A stretch of 64,000 nt of DNA from Pseudoalteromonas xiamenensis (GTDB lineage: Bacteria > Pseudomonadota > Gammaproteobacteria > Enterobacterales > Alteromonadaceae): assembly GCF_042431545.1 (NCBI RefSeq), contig NZ_JBHLYX010000003.1; one strand, 5' to 3'. The first letter of the stretch is position 1, and the number at the start of each line of letters is the position of its first letter. Below are positions 1-8,253 of the stretch, in pieces. The translations under genes and the position numbers were made by a program. A model generated the notes under the pieces. The model did no database searches, had not been told where the DNA came from, and saw only the letters and a program-made list of their open reading frames with translations.

Positions 1-486
1 AAACTCGACTTTCGTGATGTGTTTTCAAAAGGCTTTTTCTACAATCAAATAACTGGCTCAATGCAAATAAAGTCAGGGATTGCTTACACTCAAGATACAA
101 AAATGGATGGCGTTCCAGCGGACCTTACCATAAAGGGATACGCGAATTTAGCCACGAGAGAGATAGAATATGATTTATCCGTTGCGCCTCAAGTAACATC
201 GAGTTTACCCGTTATTGTTGCTTGGATGGTTAATCCGGTATCAGGGTTGGCTGCGCTCGCTTTAGATAAAGTCGTACACTCTGCTCGAGTTATATCTGAA
301 ATTAAGTTTAAGGTTTCGGGGACAATGGATGAGCCACATGTGACTGAAATTGACAGGAAAAGTCGCGAGGTGGAATTACCACAAGCCGCACAGAGTCAGC
401 CACCAGAGGAGCAGAACGATCCAGCAATCGAGCAACAACAAGATGCAATGGACATATCGGAACAAACTCAGGGTATTTCATTATGA
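1..486 (+). CDS. yhdP: YhdP family AsmA-like envelope protein, C-terminal fragment
   Basis: Open from the first base, so only the last ~161 residues of a normally very large protein (over 1,200 residues) are present. The fragment has the ending typical of YhdP/TIGR02099 proteins: beta-rich repeats, a hydrophobic stretch around a VNPVSGLAALALDK motif, then a segment ending in VSGTMDEP, followed by a polar Gln/Glu-rich tail. In E. coli YhdP is a bridge-like inner-membrane protein that moves phospholipids to the outer membrane. The stop overlaps the start of the nitrilase gene by 4 bp (ATGA), so the two are translationally coupled. Family is assigned from these C-terminal features and from the tldD neighbourhood; the bulk of the protein lies outside the window. 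Confidence 0.8.
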   Translation, partial: KLDFRDVFSKGFFYNQITGSMQIKSGIAYTQDTKMDGVPADLTIKGYANLATREIEYDLSVAPQVTSSLPVIVAWMVNPVSGLAALALDKVVHSARVISEIKFKVSGTMDEPHVTEIDRKSREVELPQAAQSQPPEEQNDPAIEQQQDAMDISEQTQGISL

Positions 487-1301
487 GTAAGTTAGTTTTT
501 GCGTTACAAATGAACGCCACATGTAATGCTCAAGAAAACATTGATTTTATTGATGAGCAAATTAGTGCGTTGAATTTACAAGAACCAGCACTGATTTGTT
601 TGCCAGAAGCTTGTTTGGCCTTTTGTCGAAACGTTGCCGAGAACCAACAGCTCGCGACTGAACATGAAACGTGGTTAAAGGCATTTGGAGAACTGTGTCA
701 GCGTCACAATGTTTGGTTGGCGATTGGTAGTATGCCTGTTCCAGCGCCAGATGGCCGCTATTACGCCGCCTCTATTTTGCTCAATAATGATGGGCAGATT
801 GTCGGCGACTACCATAAATTGCATTTGTTTGATGTAACGGTAGCTGATGGTACAGGTAACTATCATGAATCTAAAGGCACCGCTCCTGGTCAGCATATCC
901 AAGTACTGAAGACACCATTTGGGAAAATTGGTCTCAGTATTTGCTATGACATGCGCTTTCCGAGTTTATTTCAACAGCTACGTGCTTTAGGTGCCGAAAT
1001 CATCCTAGTCCCAAGCGCGTTTACCACGGTGACGGGTGAGGCTCATTGGCATGTATTATTACGTTCTCGAGCAATTGAAACACAATGTTATGTGATTGCT
1101 GCCGCGCAAGTTGGCTTGCATGAAAATGGTCGTCAAACTTATGGGCACAGTTTGATAGTCTCCCCGTGGGGAAATGTTGTCAGTGAGCTCGGTTCAGGTG
1201 TCGGAATGATACAGGCTGAGCTAGACTTTGATAAGTTACAAGAAATCCGCCAAGCCATGCCTTTGGTTAATCACAACCGATTTTTAGAGCAGTTAGTATG
1301 A
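483..1301 (+). CDS. Carbon-nitrogen hydrolase (nitrilase superfamily, Nit1/omega-amidase-like)
   Basis: A 272-residue hydrolase of the nitrilase superfamily. The catalytic triad is visible: Glu in LPEACLAF, Lys in YHKLHLFD and nucleophilic Cys in LSICYDMRFP. Length is normal for the family. The closest characterised groups act on deaminated glutathione or omega-amides in metabolite repair. The exact substrate cannot be read from sequence, so no symbol is given. It is a cytoplasmic enzyme with no signal peptide. It sits between yhdP and tldD with 4-bp overlaps at both ends, so the three genes form one transcription unit, an arrangement common in gammaproteobacteria. Confidence 0.88.
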   Translation: MSKLVFALQMNATCNAQENIDFIDEQISALNLQEPALICLPEACLAFCRNVAENQQLATEHETWLKAFGELCQRHNVWLAIGSMPVPAPDGRYYAASILLNNDGQIVGDYHKLHLFDVTVADGTGNYHESKGTAPGQHIQVLKTPFGKIGLSICYDMRFPSLFQQLRALGAEIILVPSAFTTVTGEAHWHVLLRSRAIETQCYVIAAAQVGLHENGRQTYGHSLIVSPWGNVVSELGSGVGMIQAELDFDKLQEIRQAMPLVNHNRFLEQLV

Positions 1302-2737
1302 ATCAAGTAGAACAGCATTTATTAGCGGACAGTCAGCTCACTCGCGAGCAACTTGCACAAACATTGTCATACATTCATCAACATAGTGTTGATTATGCGG
1401 ACCTCTATTTTCAATCGAGCTACAACGAAACTTGGGTGCTCGAAGATGGCTTAATTAAAGAAGGCACGTACAACATTGAGCGCGGAGTCGGAGTTCGAGC
1501 GGTCAGTGGAGAAAAAACTGGTTTCTCGTACTCAGATGCAATCAACATGGAAGCGCTTAATAAAGCGGCTGAAGCAGCAAGAAGTATTGCCCAAGCTGGC
1601 GAAGAGAAACGTATTCAGGTATTTAGCCAAGTTACAGCTCCTGAGCAATTTGCACCAAGACAGCCGATCACAAGCATGACAGACGATGAAAAAGTGCTGC
1701 TGCTAAGAGAAGTAGAACAGGCAATTCGAGAATTAGCACCAGACGCAGAGCAAGTTGTCAGTTCGATGTCAGCGGTTTATGAAGAAGTACTGATAGCGGC
1801 GAGCGATGGTACATTTGCGACAGATATTCGTCCTTTAGTGCGGTTAAATTGTTCTGTGCTACTCAACCGCAATGGTCGCAGAGAACGCGGTAGTGCAGGT
1901 GGCGGAGCGCGATTAGATTATGGCTATTTCCGCGAGCTACAAGATGGAAAGCCTCGCTGGCTTGGCTATGTTAAAGAGGCGGTACGTCAAGCTGAAGTGA
2001 ATTTAGAAGCCATAGACGCGCCAGCGGGTACGATGCCAGTGGTTTTAGGTTCAGGGTGGCCTGGCGTGCTACTTCATGAAGCGGTTGGGCATGGTTTAGA
2101 AGGGGACTTTAACCGCAAAGGTGCTTCAGCGTTTAGTGGGCGAATTGGCGAGAAAGTCGCATCTTCACTTTGCACCGTGGTGGATGATGGCACTCTTGTC
2201 GATCGTCGAGGATCACTCAATGTCGATGATGAGGGAACGCCTGCTGGTTACAACGTACTCATTGAAAATGGCATCCTGAAAGGCTACATGCAAGACAAGC
2301 TCAATGCTCGACTAATGGGGGTTAACCCGACGGGCAATGCACGTAGAGAATCCTATGCGCACCTGCCTATGCCACGTATGACGAACACTTACATGTTGCC
2401 AGGTCAACACAGCCAAGAAGAAATCATTTCTACAGTGAAAAAAGGGATTTTTGCGAGCAATTTTGGTGGTGGGCAGGTTGATATTACATCGGGTAAATTT
2501 GTTTTCTCTGCATCAGAGGCCTACTTAATTGAAGATGGCAAAGTAACTCGTCCAATCAAAGGAGCAACGCTGATTGGCAATGGTCCGGATGTTATGCAGA
2601 AAATTTCGATGGTAGGGAACGATTTGCAATTAGACAAAGGCGTTGGAGTTTGTGGCAAAGATGGCCAAAGTGTTCCCGTTGGCGTTGGGCAGCCAAGTTT
2701 GAAAATTGATGAAATCACGGTCGGTGGAACCGCTTAA
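1298..2737 (+). CDS. tldD: TldD, metalloprotease subunit of TldD/TldE
   Basis: A 479-residue member of the TldD/PmbA (peptidase U62) family. The zinc-binding HEAVGH motif followed by GLEGD is present near residues 259-269, so this is the catalytic TldD partner; TldE/PmbA lacks the motif. In E. coli the TldD-TldE heterodimer is a cytoplasmic protease that degrades unfolded peptides, matures microcin B17 and degrades the CcdA antitoxin. The start overlaps the nitrilase stop. A strong terminator follows immediately. Its partner pmbA lies about 0.75 kb downstream on the same strand, separated by the divergently placed darP. Confidence 0.97.
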   Translation: MNQVEQHLLADSQLTREQLAQTLSYIHQHSVDYADLYFQSSYNETWVLEDGLIKEGTYNIERGVGVRAVSGEKTGFSYSDAINMEALNKAAEAARSIAQAGEEKRIQVFSQVTAPEQFAPRQPITSMTDDEKVLLLREVEQAIRELAPDAEQVVSSMSAVYEEVLIAASDGTFATDIRPLVRLNCSVLLNRNGRRERGSAGGGARLDYGYFRELQDGKPRWLGYVKEAVRQAEVNLEAIDAPAGTMPVVLGSGWPGVLLHEAVGHGLEGDFNRKGASAFSGRIGEKVASSLCTVVDDGTLVDRRGSLNVDDEGTPAGYNVLIENGILKGYMQDKLNARLMGVNPTGNARRESYAHLPMPRMTNTYMLPGQHSQEEIISTVKKGIFASNFGGGQVDITSGKFVFSASEAYLIEDGKVTRPIKGATLIGNGPDVMQKISMVGNDLQLDKGVGVCGKDGQSVPVGVGQPSLKIDEITVGGTA

Positions 2738-2740
2738 CGA

Positions 2741-2778
2741 CTAACTAAAAACCCCGCTCTCGCGGGGTTTTTAGTTAG
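2741..2778. terminator. Bidirectional intrinsic terminator between tldD and darP
   Basis: A perfect 17-bp inverted repeat with a TCTC loop. Its GC-rich core (ACCCCGC/GCGGGGT) is flanked by A- and T-runs, so it can stop transcription from tldD (+) and darP (-), which converge here. Confidence 0.9.
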
Positions 2779-2799
2779 AATATCTCACAGTCATTTGCC

Positions 2800-3327
2800 C
2801 TACGGCATAATGACTTCTTTGATGTACTGAAACAGTTCTTTGTAGCCTTTTGCTGGTTTTTCCGCTGCCGCTTCTTTTTTCGCTTGGCGAATTAACTGAC
2901 GCAATTTTTGGCGTTCGAGCGAGGGATATTTATCTAACAATTCATTCGCTTTTTCGTCGCCAGTTGAAATTAATTCGTTGCGAATACGCTCAATTTTGTT
3001 CATCAACACATCTGCTTGATTGTTCTTATTTAAAAGTAAATCAATCATCGCTTGGATATCAGGAACATTATCGGTTTCACGTAATGTTTTTGATATGTAA
3101 CTCATATGGCGGCGTAAAGCTTCATGTTTACCTTGAAGTTTGTCGGCTAAAGCCATTGCTTCAACAAGCGCTGGAGACAAAGGTAACTTCTCTCGTTGCT
3201 TCTTACTTAAACCAACAATATCAACACCCAGTTGAAACAGTTCTTGTGCATCGCGCTTTAATTCGCTTTTTGAAACGTAGATGATCTCTTCTTCGACTTC
3301 AAACGGATCGGGACGTTTTCTCGCCAT
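2800..3327 (-). CDS. darP: DarP (YjgA), 50S ribosome assembly factor
   Basis: A 175-residue, highly charged helical protein of the DUF615/YjgA family, recognised by its N-terminal EEEIIYVSKSELKRDAQEL and its C-terminal Lys/Arg-rich helix ending in KGYKELFQYIKE. In E. coli DarP binds pre-50S particles late in large-subunit assembly. It is transcribed away from pmbA and toward tldD. The ATG start is followed by the usual MARKRPD-type opening. Length matches the family. Confidence 0.92.
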   Translation of the reverse strand: MARKRPDPFEVEEEIIYVSKSELKRDAQELFQLGVDIVGLSKKQREKLPLSPALVEAMALADKLQGKHEALRRHMSYISKTLRETDNVPDIQAMIDLLLNKNNQADVLMNKIERIRNELISTGDEKANELLDKYPSLERQKLRQLIRQAKKEAAAEKPAKGYKELFQYIKEVIMP

Positions 3328-3494
3328 GATAAATTGCCAAATAGAATACTTATTGGCAAGTATACCAAACCCATTACCACTTTGCTTCTGTGTTGTAGAA
3401 ATGTCGGCTTTAAATACTCTAGGTAAAATCTTATTTGTTGTTCCTAAGGCCGAAATGAGAGATGTGTGGTAGCATTAAAAGAGAAAGTTTAAAT

Positions 3495-4856
3495 ATGGAA
3501 TATGCCATGAACCAAACACGAAACGCGCCTATTTATCAACGTATTGAAGAAGTTAAGCAAGCGGTATCCGAAGCGTTGGACTATGCAACCTCATTGGGTG
3601 CAACTGCGGCAGAAGCCGCAATGTCGAGCACCTCAGGTTTGTCTGTGAGCACTCGTTTGGGCGAAGTGGATACCATCGAATTTAATCAAGATGGTGGGTT
3701 AGGCATATCCGTTTACGTAGGCAACCATAAAGGTTCAGCCTCTACTGCCGATTTAAGTCCTTCTGCGCTTAAATCGGTGGTAAAAAAGGCTGTTGAAATA
3801 GCGAAATATACGTCTGATGACCCTTGTAACGGACTGGCGGATAAAGCGCTGATGGCGTTTGACTATCCTGATTTAGATTTGTTTCATCCAGAAGATATAT
3901 CGCCTGAGCAAGGTATCGCGCTATGTCAGCAAGCTGAAAAAGCAGCGCTTGATTTCGATTCACGTATTGTGAACTCTGACGGGGCGAGTTTTTCAAGTCA
4001 TCAAGGGCTTCGCGTCTATGGAAATACGCACGGCTTTCTGGCCGGTTTTCCTCGTACACGCCATTCTTTAAGTACGATGGTGATAGGCAAAGAAGGCGAC
4101 ATGATGCAGCGTGACTCTGCATATACAATTTCTCGCGTGTTTTCTGAACTAAAGCAAGCGGCTGATGTTGGTGTGGAGGCGGCAGAGTCAACGCTTGCGA
4201 AGCTTAACAGTCGTCAAGTTGCGACCCAGAAAGTCCCTGTGATTTTCCGTGCAGACATCGCCAATAGCTTGTTTGGACATTTAGTGAATGCCATAGGCGG
4301 TGGCGCGCTTTACCGTAAATCGAGCTTCTTACTTGATAGTTTAGGTACTCAAGTTTTTAGCTCATGCGTTTCTGTTTCTGAACGTCCACATATGCTTAGA
4401 GCATTAGCCTCAAGCCCGTTTGATAGCGAAGGCGTCAGAACCTCAGACAGAGAAGTATTAGTGGCTGGAGAGCTACAAACCTACCTGCTTGCTAGTTACG
4501 CGGCGAAAAAGCTCGGGATGCAGGCGACTGGGCATGCAGGTGGTATTCACAACTGGTTAGTTCATCCAACGGAAGGCGGGCTAGACAGCTTGTTGAAATC
4601 AATGGGTAAGGGATTATTAGTGACAGAATTAATGGGCCACGGTGCAAATACGGTAACTGGCGATTATTCTCGGGGTGCTGCGGGTTTTTGGGTAGAAAAT
4701 GGCGAAATCCAATTCCCTGTGAGTGAAATTACCATTGCGGGTAATCTTAAAGAAATGTTCAAAAACATTGTCGCGATTGGTAATGACATTGAGAAACGCG
4801 GCTCAGTACAGACTGGTTCGATTTTAATTTCAGAAATGCAAATCGCAGGTCAGTAA
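3495..4856 (+). CDS. pmbA: PmbA (TldE), partner subunit of the TldD protease
   Basis: A TldE/PmbA family protein of about 453 residues. It has the family core (an N-terminal domain with STRLGEVDTIEFNQDGGLGISVY and a C-terminal region with LLVTELMGHGAN) but not the HExxxH zinc motif, as expected for the non-catalytic partner. It pairs with TldD to form the protease chamber. I chose the ATG at 3495 because it has a GAGAAAG ribosome-binding site upstream; an in-frame ATG at 3462 would add 11 residues, and one at 3507 is also possible. It stands alone between darP (divergent) and mgtE (convergent). Confidence 0.95.
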   Translation: MEYAMNQTRNAPIYQRIEEVKQAVSEALDYATSLGATAAEAAMSSTSGLSVSTRLGEVDTIEFNQDGGLGISVYVGNHKGSASTADLSPSALKSVVKKAVEIAKYTSDDPCNGLADKALMAFDYPDLDLFHPEDISPEQGIALCQQAEKAALDFDSRIVNSDGASFSSHQGLRVYGNTHGFLAGFPRTRHSLSTMVIGKEGDMMQRDSAYTISRVFSELKQAADVGVEAAESTLAKLNSRQVATQKVPVIFRADIANSLFGHLVNAIGGGALYRKSSFLLDSLGTQVFSSCVSVSERPHMLRALASSPFDSEGVRTSDREVLVAGELQTYLLASYAAKKLGMQATGHAGGIHNWLVHPTEGGLDSLLKSMGKGLLVTELMGHGANTVTGDYSRGAAGFWVENGEIQFPVSEITIAGNLKEMFKNIVAIGNDIEKRGSVQTGSILISEMQIAGQ

Positions 4857-4865
4857 CACGCCGAA

Positions 4866-4890
4866 TTTGGTAGACGTTTAGTCTACCAAA
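4866..4890. terminator. Hairpin at the pmbA/mgtE convergence
   Basis: A perfect 10-bp stem, TTTGGTAGAC/GTCTACCAAA with a 5-nt loop, lies just after pmbA. It overlaps the mgtE stop codon. The flanking T/A runs are short, so termination is likely but moderate. Confidence 0.6.
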
Positions 4891-6239
4891 ATCCACGTAG
4901 CAGTACCTAAGAAGGCGAAAATACCCACAATATCGGTCACGGTTGTTAAAACCACGCTACCAGCAAGAGCGGGGTCAATGTGTAAACGTTTTAGGATAAG
5001 CGGAATACTTGCCCCAGCAATACCAGCCGCGACTAAATTCATAAACATCGCAAAGGCGATTACGGCGCCAAGTTTAAAATCCCATTGCCAAACGGCGATA
5101 ACACCCGCAATAAGTACAGACCAAAGCAAACCATTCAAAGCCCCAATCGCCAGTTCTTTACCTAAAATAAACCGTTGGTTGGCGCTGTTAACGTGTCCTA
5201 ATGCAATACCACGAATGACCAGTGTTAATGTCTGACTCCCTGCAACACCACCCATACTCGGTACGATGCCATTGAGAACCGCAAGGATTGGGAGAATGTC
5301 TAACGTACCTTCAAAAAAGCTTGCAACAAATGCAGCAAGCAGTGCCGTTAGCAAGTTAATACCAAGCCAGATCGAACGGCGTTGGCTGGACTTCATGACG
5401 GGCGCAAAAGTATCTTCTTCGTCATCAAGACCCGCCATACTCATTAAACTGTGCTCTGCGTCTTCGCGGATAACATCGACGATATCATCAATCGTAATAC
5501 GACCTAGGAGATGTTTGTTGTCATCAACAACGGGCGCTGAAATCCAATTGTGACGTTCGAACAACTGTGCAACTTCGCTTTCATCCATGGAGATCGGAAT
5601 GGCCTCTTTTTCAAGATCCATGAGATCCCGGACAATTTTATCCGGCGAATTGGTGAGCAGCACACTCAGCGGCAATGAGCCTAAGAAGCAATTATCTTTA
5701 TCGACAACATACAAGTCATCTGTACCGTCAGGTAGCTCTCCTTTCAGCCTTAGATACCGTAACACAACATCAAGCGATACATCCGGACGAATAGTCACGG
5801 TATCGCTGTTCATCAACGCACCCGCAGTACGCTCCTGATAGGATAGGGCTTGCGTTGCACGTTCACGGTCAATCGCATCCATTGCGCCTAATACATCTTG
5901 ATAGACAGGCTCGGGTAAGCTTCGAAGTACTTCACCTAAGTCATCGTCGTCCATGTCTTCCGTTGCTGCGGCGATGAGCTCAGGCTCCATCTGAGCGATG
6001 ATGCCAAGACGCACGTCTTCAGAGAGTTCTTCAAGGATGTCGCCTTGAATATCAGGGTCAACTAATTGCCAAAGTTGTGTACGAACTTTATGTGGAGAAG
6101 ATTCAAGTAATAGGGCGGAGTCGCAAGGTGCCGTTTCGGCAAGCATACGTCGAACCTGAACAAACTGCCCACTGTTAAGCGCTTTTGTGACTTGTTTTAA
6201 TTGCTGCAGTGTGTAGTCTTGCTCGAAGGTTTCCGGCAT
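4878..6239 (-). CDS. mgtE: MgtE magnesium transporter/channel
   Basis: A 453-residue MgtE with standard domain order: an N-terminal superhelical domain (about residues 20-130), two CBS repeats (about 135-260) and five membrane helices (about 290-450). The pore-region motif NGIVPSMGGVAGSQTLTLVIRG is present in full. MgtE is a Mg2+-gated inner-membrane channel; its N and CBS domains bind Mg2+ and close the pore. An AAGGA ribosome-binding site lies 7 nt before the ATG. It is the last gene of the run ending rpoN-hpf-ptsN-rapZ-ptsO, separated from ptsO by about 117 bp, so it may have its own promoter. Confidence 0.95.
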   Translation of the reverse strand: MPETFEQDYTLQQLKQVTKALNSGQFVQVRRMLAETAPCDSALLLESSPHKVRTQLWQLVDPDIQGDILEELSEDVRLGIIAQMEPELIAAATEDMDDDDLGEVLRSLPEPVYQDVLGAMDAIDRERATQALSYQERTAGALMNSDTVTIRPDVSLDVVLRYLRLKGELPDGTDDLYVVDKDNCFLGSLPLSVLLTNSPDKIVRDLMDLEKEAIPISMDESEVAQLFERHNWISAPVVDDNKHLLGRITIDDIVDVIREDAEHSLMSMAGLDDEEDTFAPVMKSSQRRSIWLGINLLTALLAAFVASFFEGTLDILPILAVLNGIVPSMGGVAGSQTLTLVIRGIALGHVNSANQRFILGKELAIGALNGLLWSVLIAGVIAVWQWDFKLGAVIAFAMFMNLVAAGIAGASIPLILKRLHIDPALAGSVVLTTVTDIVGIFAFLGTATWILVD

Positions 6240-6356
6240 AGGCGTTCCTTGATTGTACGGTTAAATGAATGTGCTAAGCACAAAAAGGAGCTCTAGTATA
6301 AGTGTAACGAATTAACTCACGCTTACCAAGCCGGATTTAAGGAGAAAATCAGCAAC

Positions 6357-6629
6357 TTATTCAGATTCATGGAAACGATCGTCGATAAGTTCCCCTATTG
6401 CATCCAAAGCAGGTTCCGCATCGGGTCCTTCACAAACAACTTTAATTTCTTTGCCTTGGCTGCTTTCGAGTAACATTAATGCGAGAACACTATCGCCTTC
6501 TGCCATTTTATCATCCTGATACAGCGTAATTTGTGCATCGAACTGCATGGCTAGTTGCGCCAAAACCGTTGCTGCGCGCGCATGTAAACCTAGTTTATTT
6601 TTAATTAAAAACGTGTTCTCAACTCGCAT
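6357..6629 (-). CDS. ptsO: NPr, HPr-like phosphocarrier of the nitrogen PTS
   Basis: A 90-residue HPr-family protein with the active-site histidine in GLHARAATVLAQLA (His15-type) and a serine region SSQGKEIKV. It passes phosphate from PtsP (EI-Ntr) to PtsN in a regulatory phosphorelay rather than for sugar uptake. The start codon lies inside the 3' end of rapZ (11-bp overlap), so translation is coupled. The cluster rpoN-hpf-ptsN-rapZ-ptsO is the conserved sigma-54/Ntr arrangement. Confidence 0.94.
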   Translation of the reverse strand: MRVENTFLIKNKLGLHARAATVLAQLAMQFDAQITLYQDDKMAEGDSVLALMLLESSQGKEIKVVCEGPDAEPALDAIGELIDDRFHESE

Positions 6630-7473
6630 GATTGGGTTGCTCTCTATGGCGAATTTTTACGTTGCTGTGCATGGTTTGGAAACTTTCACCAATCGTTTGG
6701 GCAAGATACACGGAACGATGTTGGCCACCTGTACATCCAATAGCAATGGTGAGATAGCTGCGGTTATTGCGCTCTAAATGTGGCAGCCACGTTTGTACAA
6801 ACGTCTGAATTTGCCATGTGAATTTTTGCACAATACTGTGGTTGGCGAGATAATCTTTTACGGGTTGATCGAGGCCGGTCAACGGTTTTAATTCAGGTTC
6901 CCAATGCGGATTTGGCAAGAAACGAGCATCAAAAACGTAATCCGCTTCTTTTGGAATTCCATGTTTGAAGCCAAATGACATAAAGGTAATGATGAGCGTT
7001 TTATCTTTCTTACCTAAGATTTTCTCTCTAATCGTCTCTGCAAGTTGATGTACGCTCATGTCCGTTGTATCGATGAGAACATCGGCTCGATTGATGATAA
7101 CGTCTAATAATACTTTCTCTTGCGCAATAGCCATATCCAGTGGAAGACTGTTGATTGAAAGAGGGTGAAGTCGGCGAGTTTCAGAAAATCGGCGAATTAA
7201 CGTATGATCATCACTGTCTAAATAAAATAAGGTTGGTTTAGCAAACTGCGGTAAGTATTCGAAGATTTCATTAAATTCTTGTTGTTCTTTTGGTAGGTTA
7301 CGGACGTCAATGCTTACTGCCACTTTGTCATAGTTATCGGCAGATATACGCACAAGAGAAGGTAATAAATTAACAGGAATATTATCTACGCAATAAAACC
7401 CTAAGTCTTCTAAGACTCTTAATGCAACTGACTTTCCGGATCCAGAGCGACCACTGATAATTATAAGTTCCAT
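6619..7473 (-). CDS. rapZ: RapZ, RNase adaptor / nucleotide-binding protein
   Basis: A 284-residue RapZ (YhbJ) with the N-terminal P-loop GRSGSGKS, an FYCVDNIP motif and a C-terminal domain including GCTGGQHRSVYLAQ. In E. coli RapZ binds the sRNA GlmZ, delivers it to RNase E and senses glucosamine-6-phosphate. An AGAGGTGG ribosome-binding site precedes the ATG. It sits between ptsN and ptsO as in other gammaproteobacteria. Confidence 0.96.
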   Translation of the reverse strand: MELIIISGRSGSGKSVALRVLEDLGFYCVDNIPVNLLPSLVRISADNYDKVAVSIDVRNLPKEQQEFNEIFEYLPQFAKPTLFYLDSDDHTLIRRFSETRRLHPLSINSLPLDMAIAQEKVLLDVIINRADVLIDTTDMSVHQLAETIREKILGKKDKTLIITFMSFGFKHGIPKEADYVFDARFLPNPHWEPELKPLTGLDQPVKDYLANHSIVQKFTWQIQTFVQTWLPHLERNNRSYLTIAIGCTGGQHRSVYLAQTIGESFQTMHSNVKIRHREQPNHAS

Positions 7474-7487
7474 TTTACCACCTCTAC

Positions 7488-7934
7488 TTAGCTATCCAGT
7501 ACCTCAAACAATTCTTCATCTGTTTGTGCATGTCGTAAACGACGACAGTATTCTTTGTCCCTAAGTTTATCAGCGATAGTGGCTAAGGTCTTTAGATGTG
7601 ATTGATGTTCCCCTTCTGGTACGATCAGTCCAACAAATACGTCGACTGGACGGTTGTCTATTGCATCGTATTCAATCGCTTCCTGGTTCGTAAGGATCAT
7701 GACGAGCGGCTTTTCTATACCGATTAAACGTCCATGTGGAAGTGCAACACCTTTACCAATTCCTGTGCTTCCCAGTTTTTCTCGAGCAAGCAGTGCATCA
7801 AGGATTTCATGCTGATCTACTTCTGGAAGCTGCTGTTGTGCTAATTCACTAAGATATTCTAGAACGCGCTTTTTACTAGTAAAAAGGACTGCAGCTTTCG
7901 TGCAGTCCTTTGAAATGAGTTCGCTAAGTTTCAT
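7488..7934 (-). CDS. ptsN: PtsN, EIIA component of the nitrogen PTS
   Basis: A 148-residue EIIA-Ntr protein. The phosphorylated histidine sits in the GVALPHGRL motif. In enterobacteria unphosphorylated PtsN regulates K+ transport and other targets. It starts two bases after the hpf stop codon and is in one operon with rpoN, hpf, rapZ and ptsO. Confidence 0.95.
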   Translation of the reverse strand: MKLSELISKDCTKAAVLFTSKKRVLEYLSELAQQQLPEVDQHEILDALLAREKLGSTGIGKGVALPHGRLIGIEKPLVMILTNQEAIEYDAIDNRPVDVFVGLIVPEGEHQSHLKTLATIADKLRDKEYCRRLRHAQTDEELFEVLDS

Positions 7935-7936
7935 TG

Positions 7937-8224
7937 TTAGTGTCGAGTCATCTTTTCTTTATGTTTTATTACTTGACGGTCCAACTTATCCAAGAGTAAA
8001 TCGATGGCCGCGTACATGTCCTGGTGTTCCGTTGATGCAAAGAGTTCCCCACCATTTACATGTAGAGTTGCTTCTGCTTTATGCGTGAGTTTTTCAACAT
8101 CTAATATAACGTGAACATTATTGATGTGATCAAAATGTCGCTCCAGCTTCGCAAACTTACTGTTTACATAGTCTCTTAAAGAATCTGTGATTTCTACGTG
8201 ACGACCAGTTAGATTTAGTTGCAT
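7937..8224 (-). CDS. hpf: HPF, ribosome hibernation promoting factor (short form)
   Basis: A short HPF/YfiA-family protein of 95 residues with the conserved opening MQLNLTGRHVEITDSLRDYV and the C-terminal motif DMYAAIDLLLDKLDRQ. Short HPF works with RMF to form 100S ribosome dimers in stationary phase. The start at 8224 is chosen by homology to E. coli HPF; an ATG two codons upstream (8230) is closer to the AAGGA ribosome-binding site and may be used instead. It lies in the rpoN operon. Confidence 0.93.
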   Translation of the reverse strand: MQLNLTGRHVEITDSLRDYVNSKFAKLERHFDHINNVHVILDVEKLTHKAEATLHVNGGELFASTEHQDMYAAIDLLLDKLDRQVIKHKEKMTRH

Positions 8225-8253
8225 AAGCATTTTTCCTTCTTGAGTTTTACGTC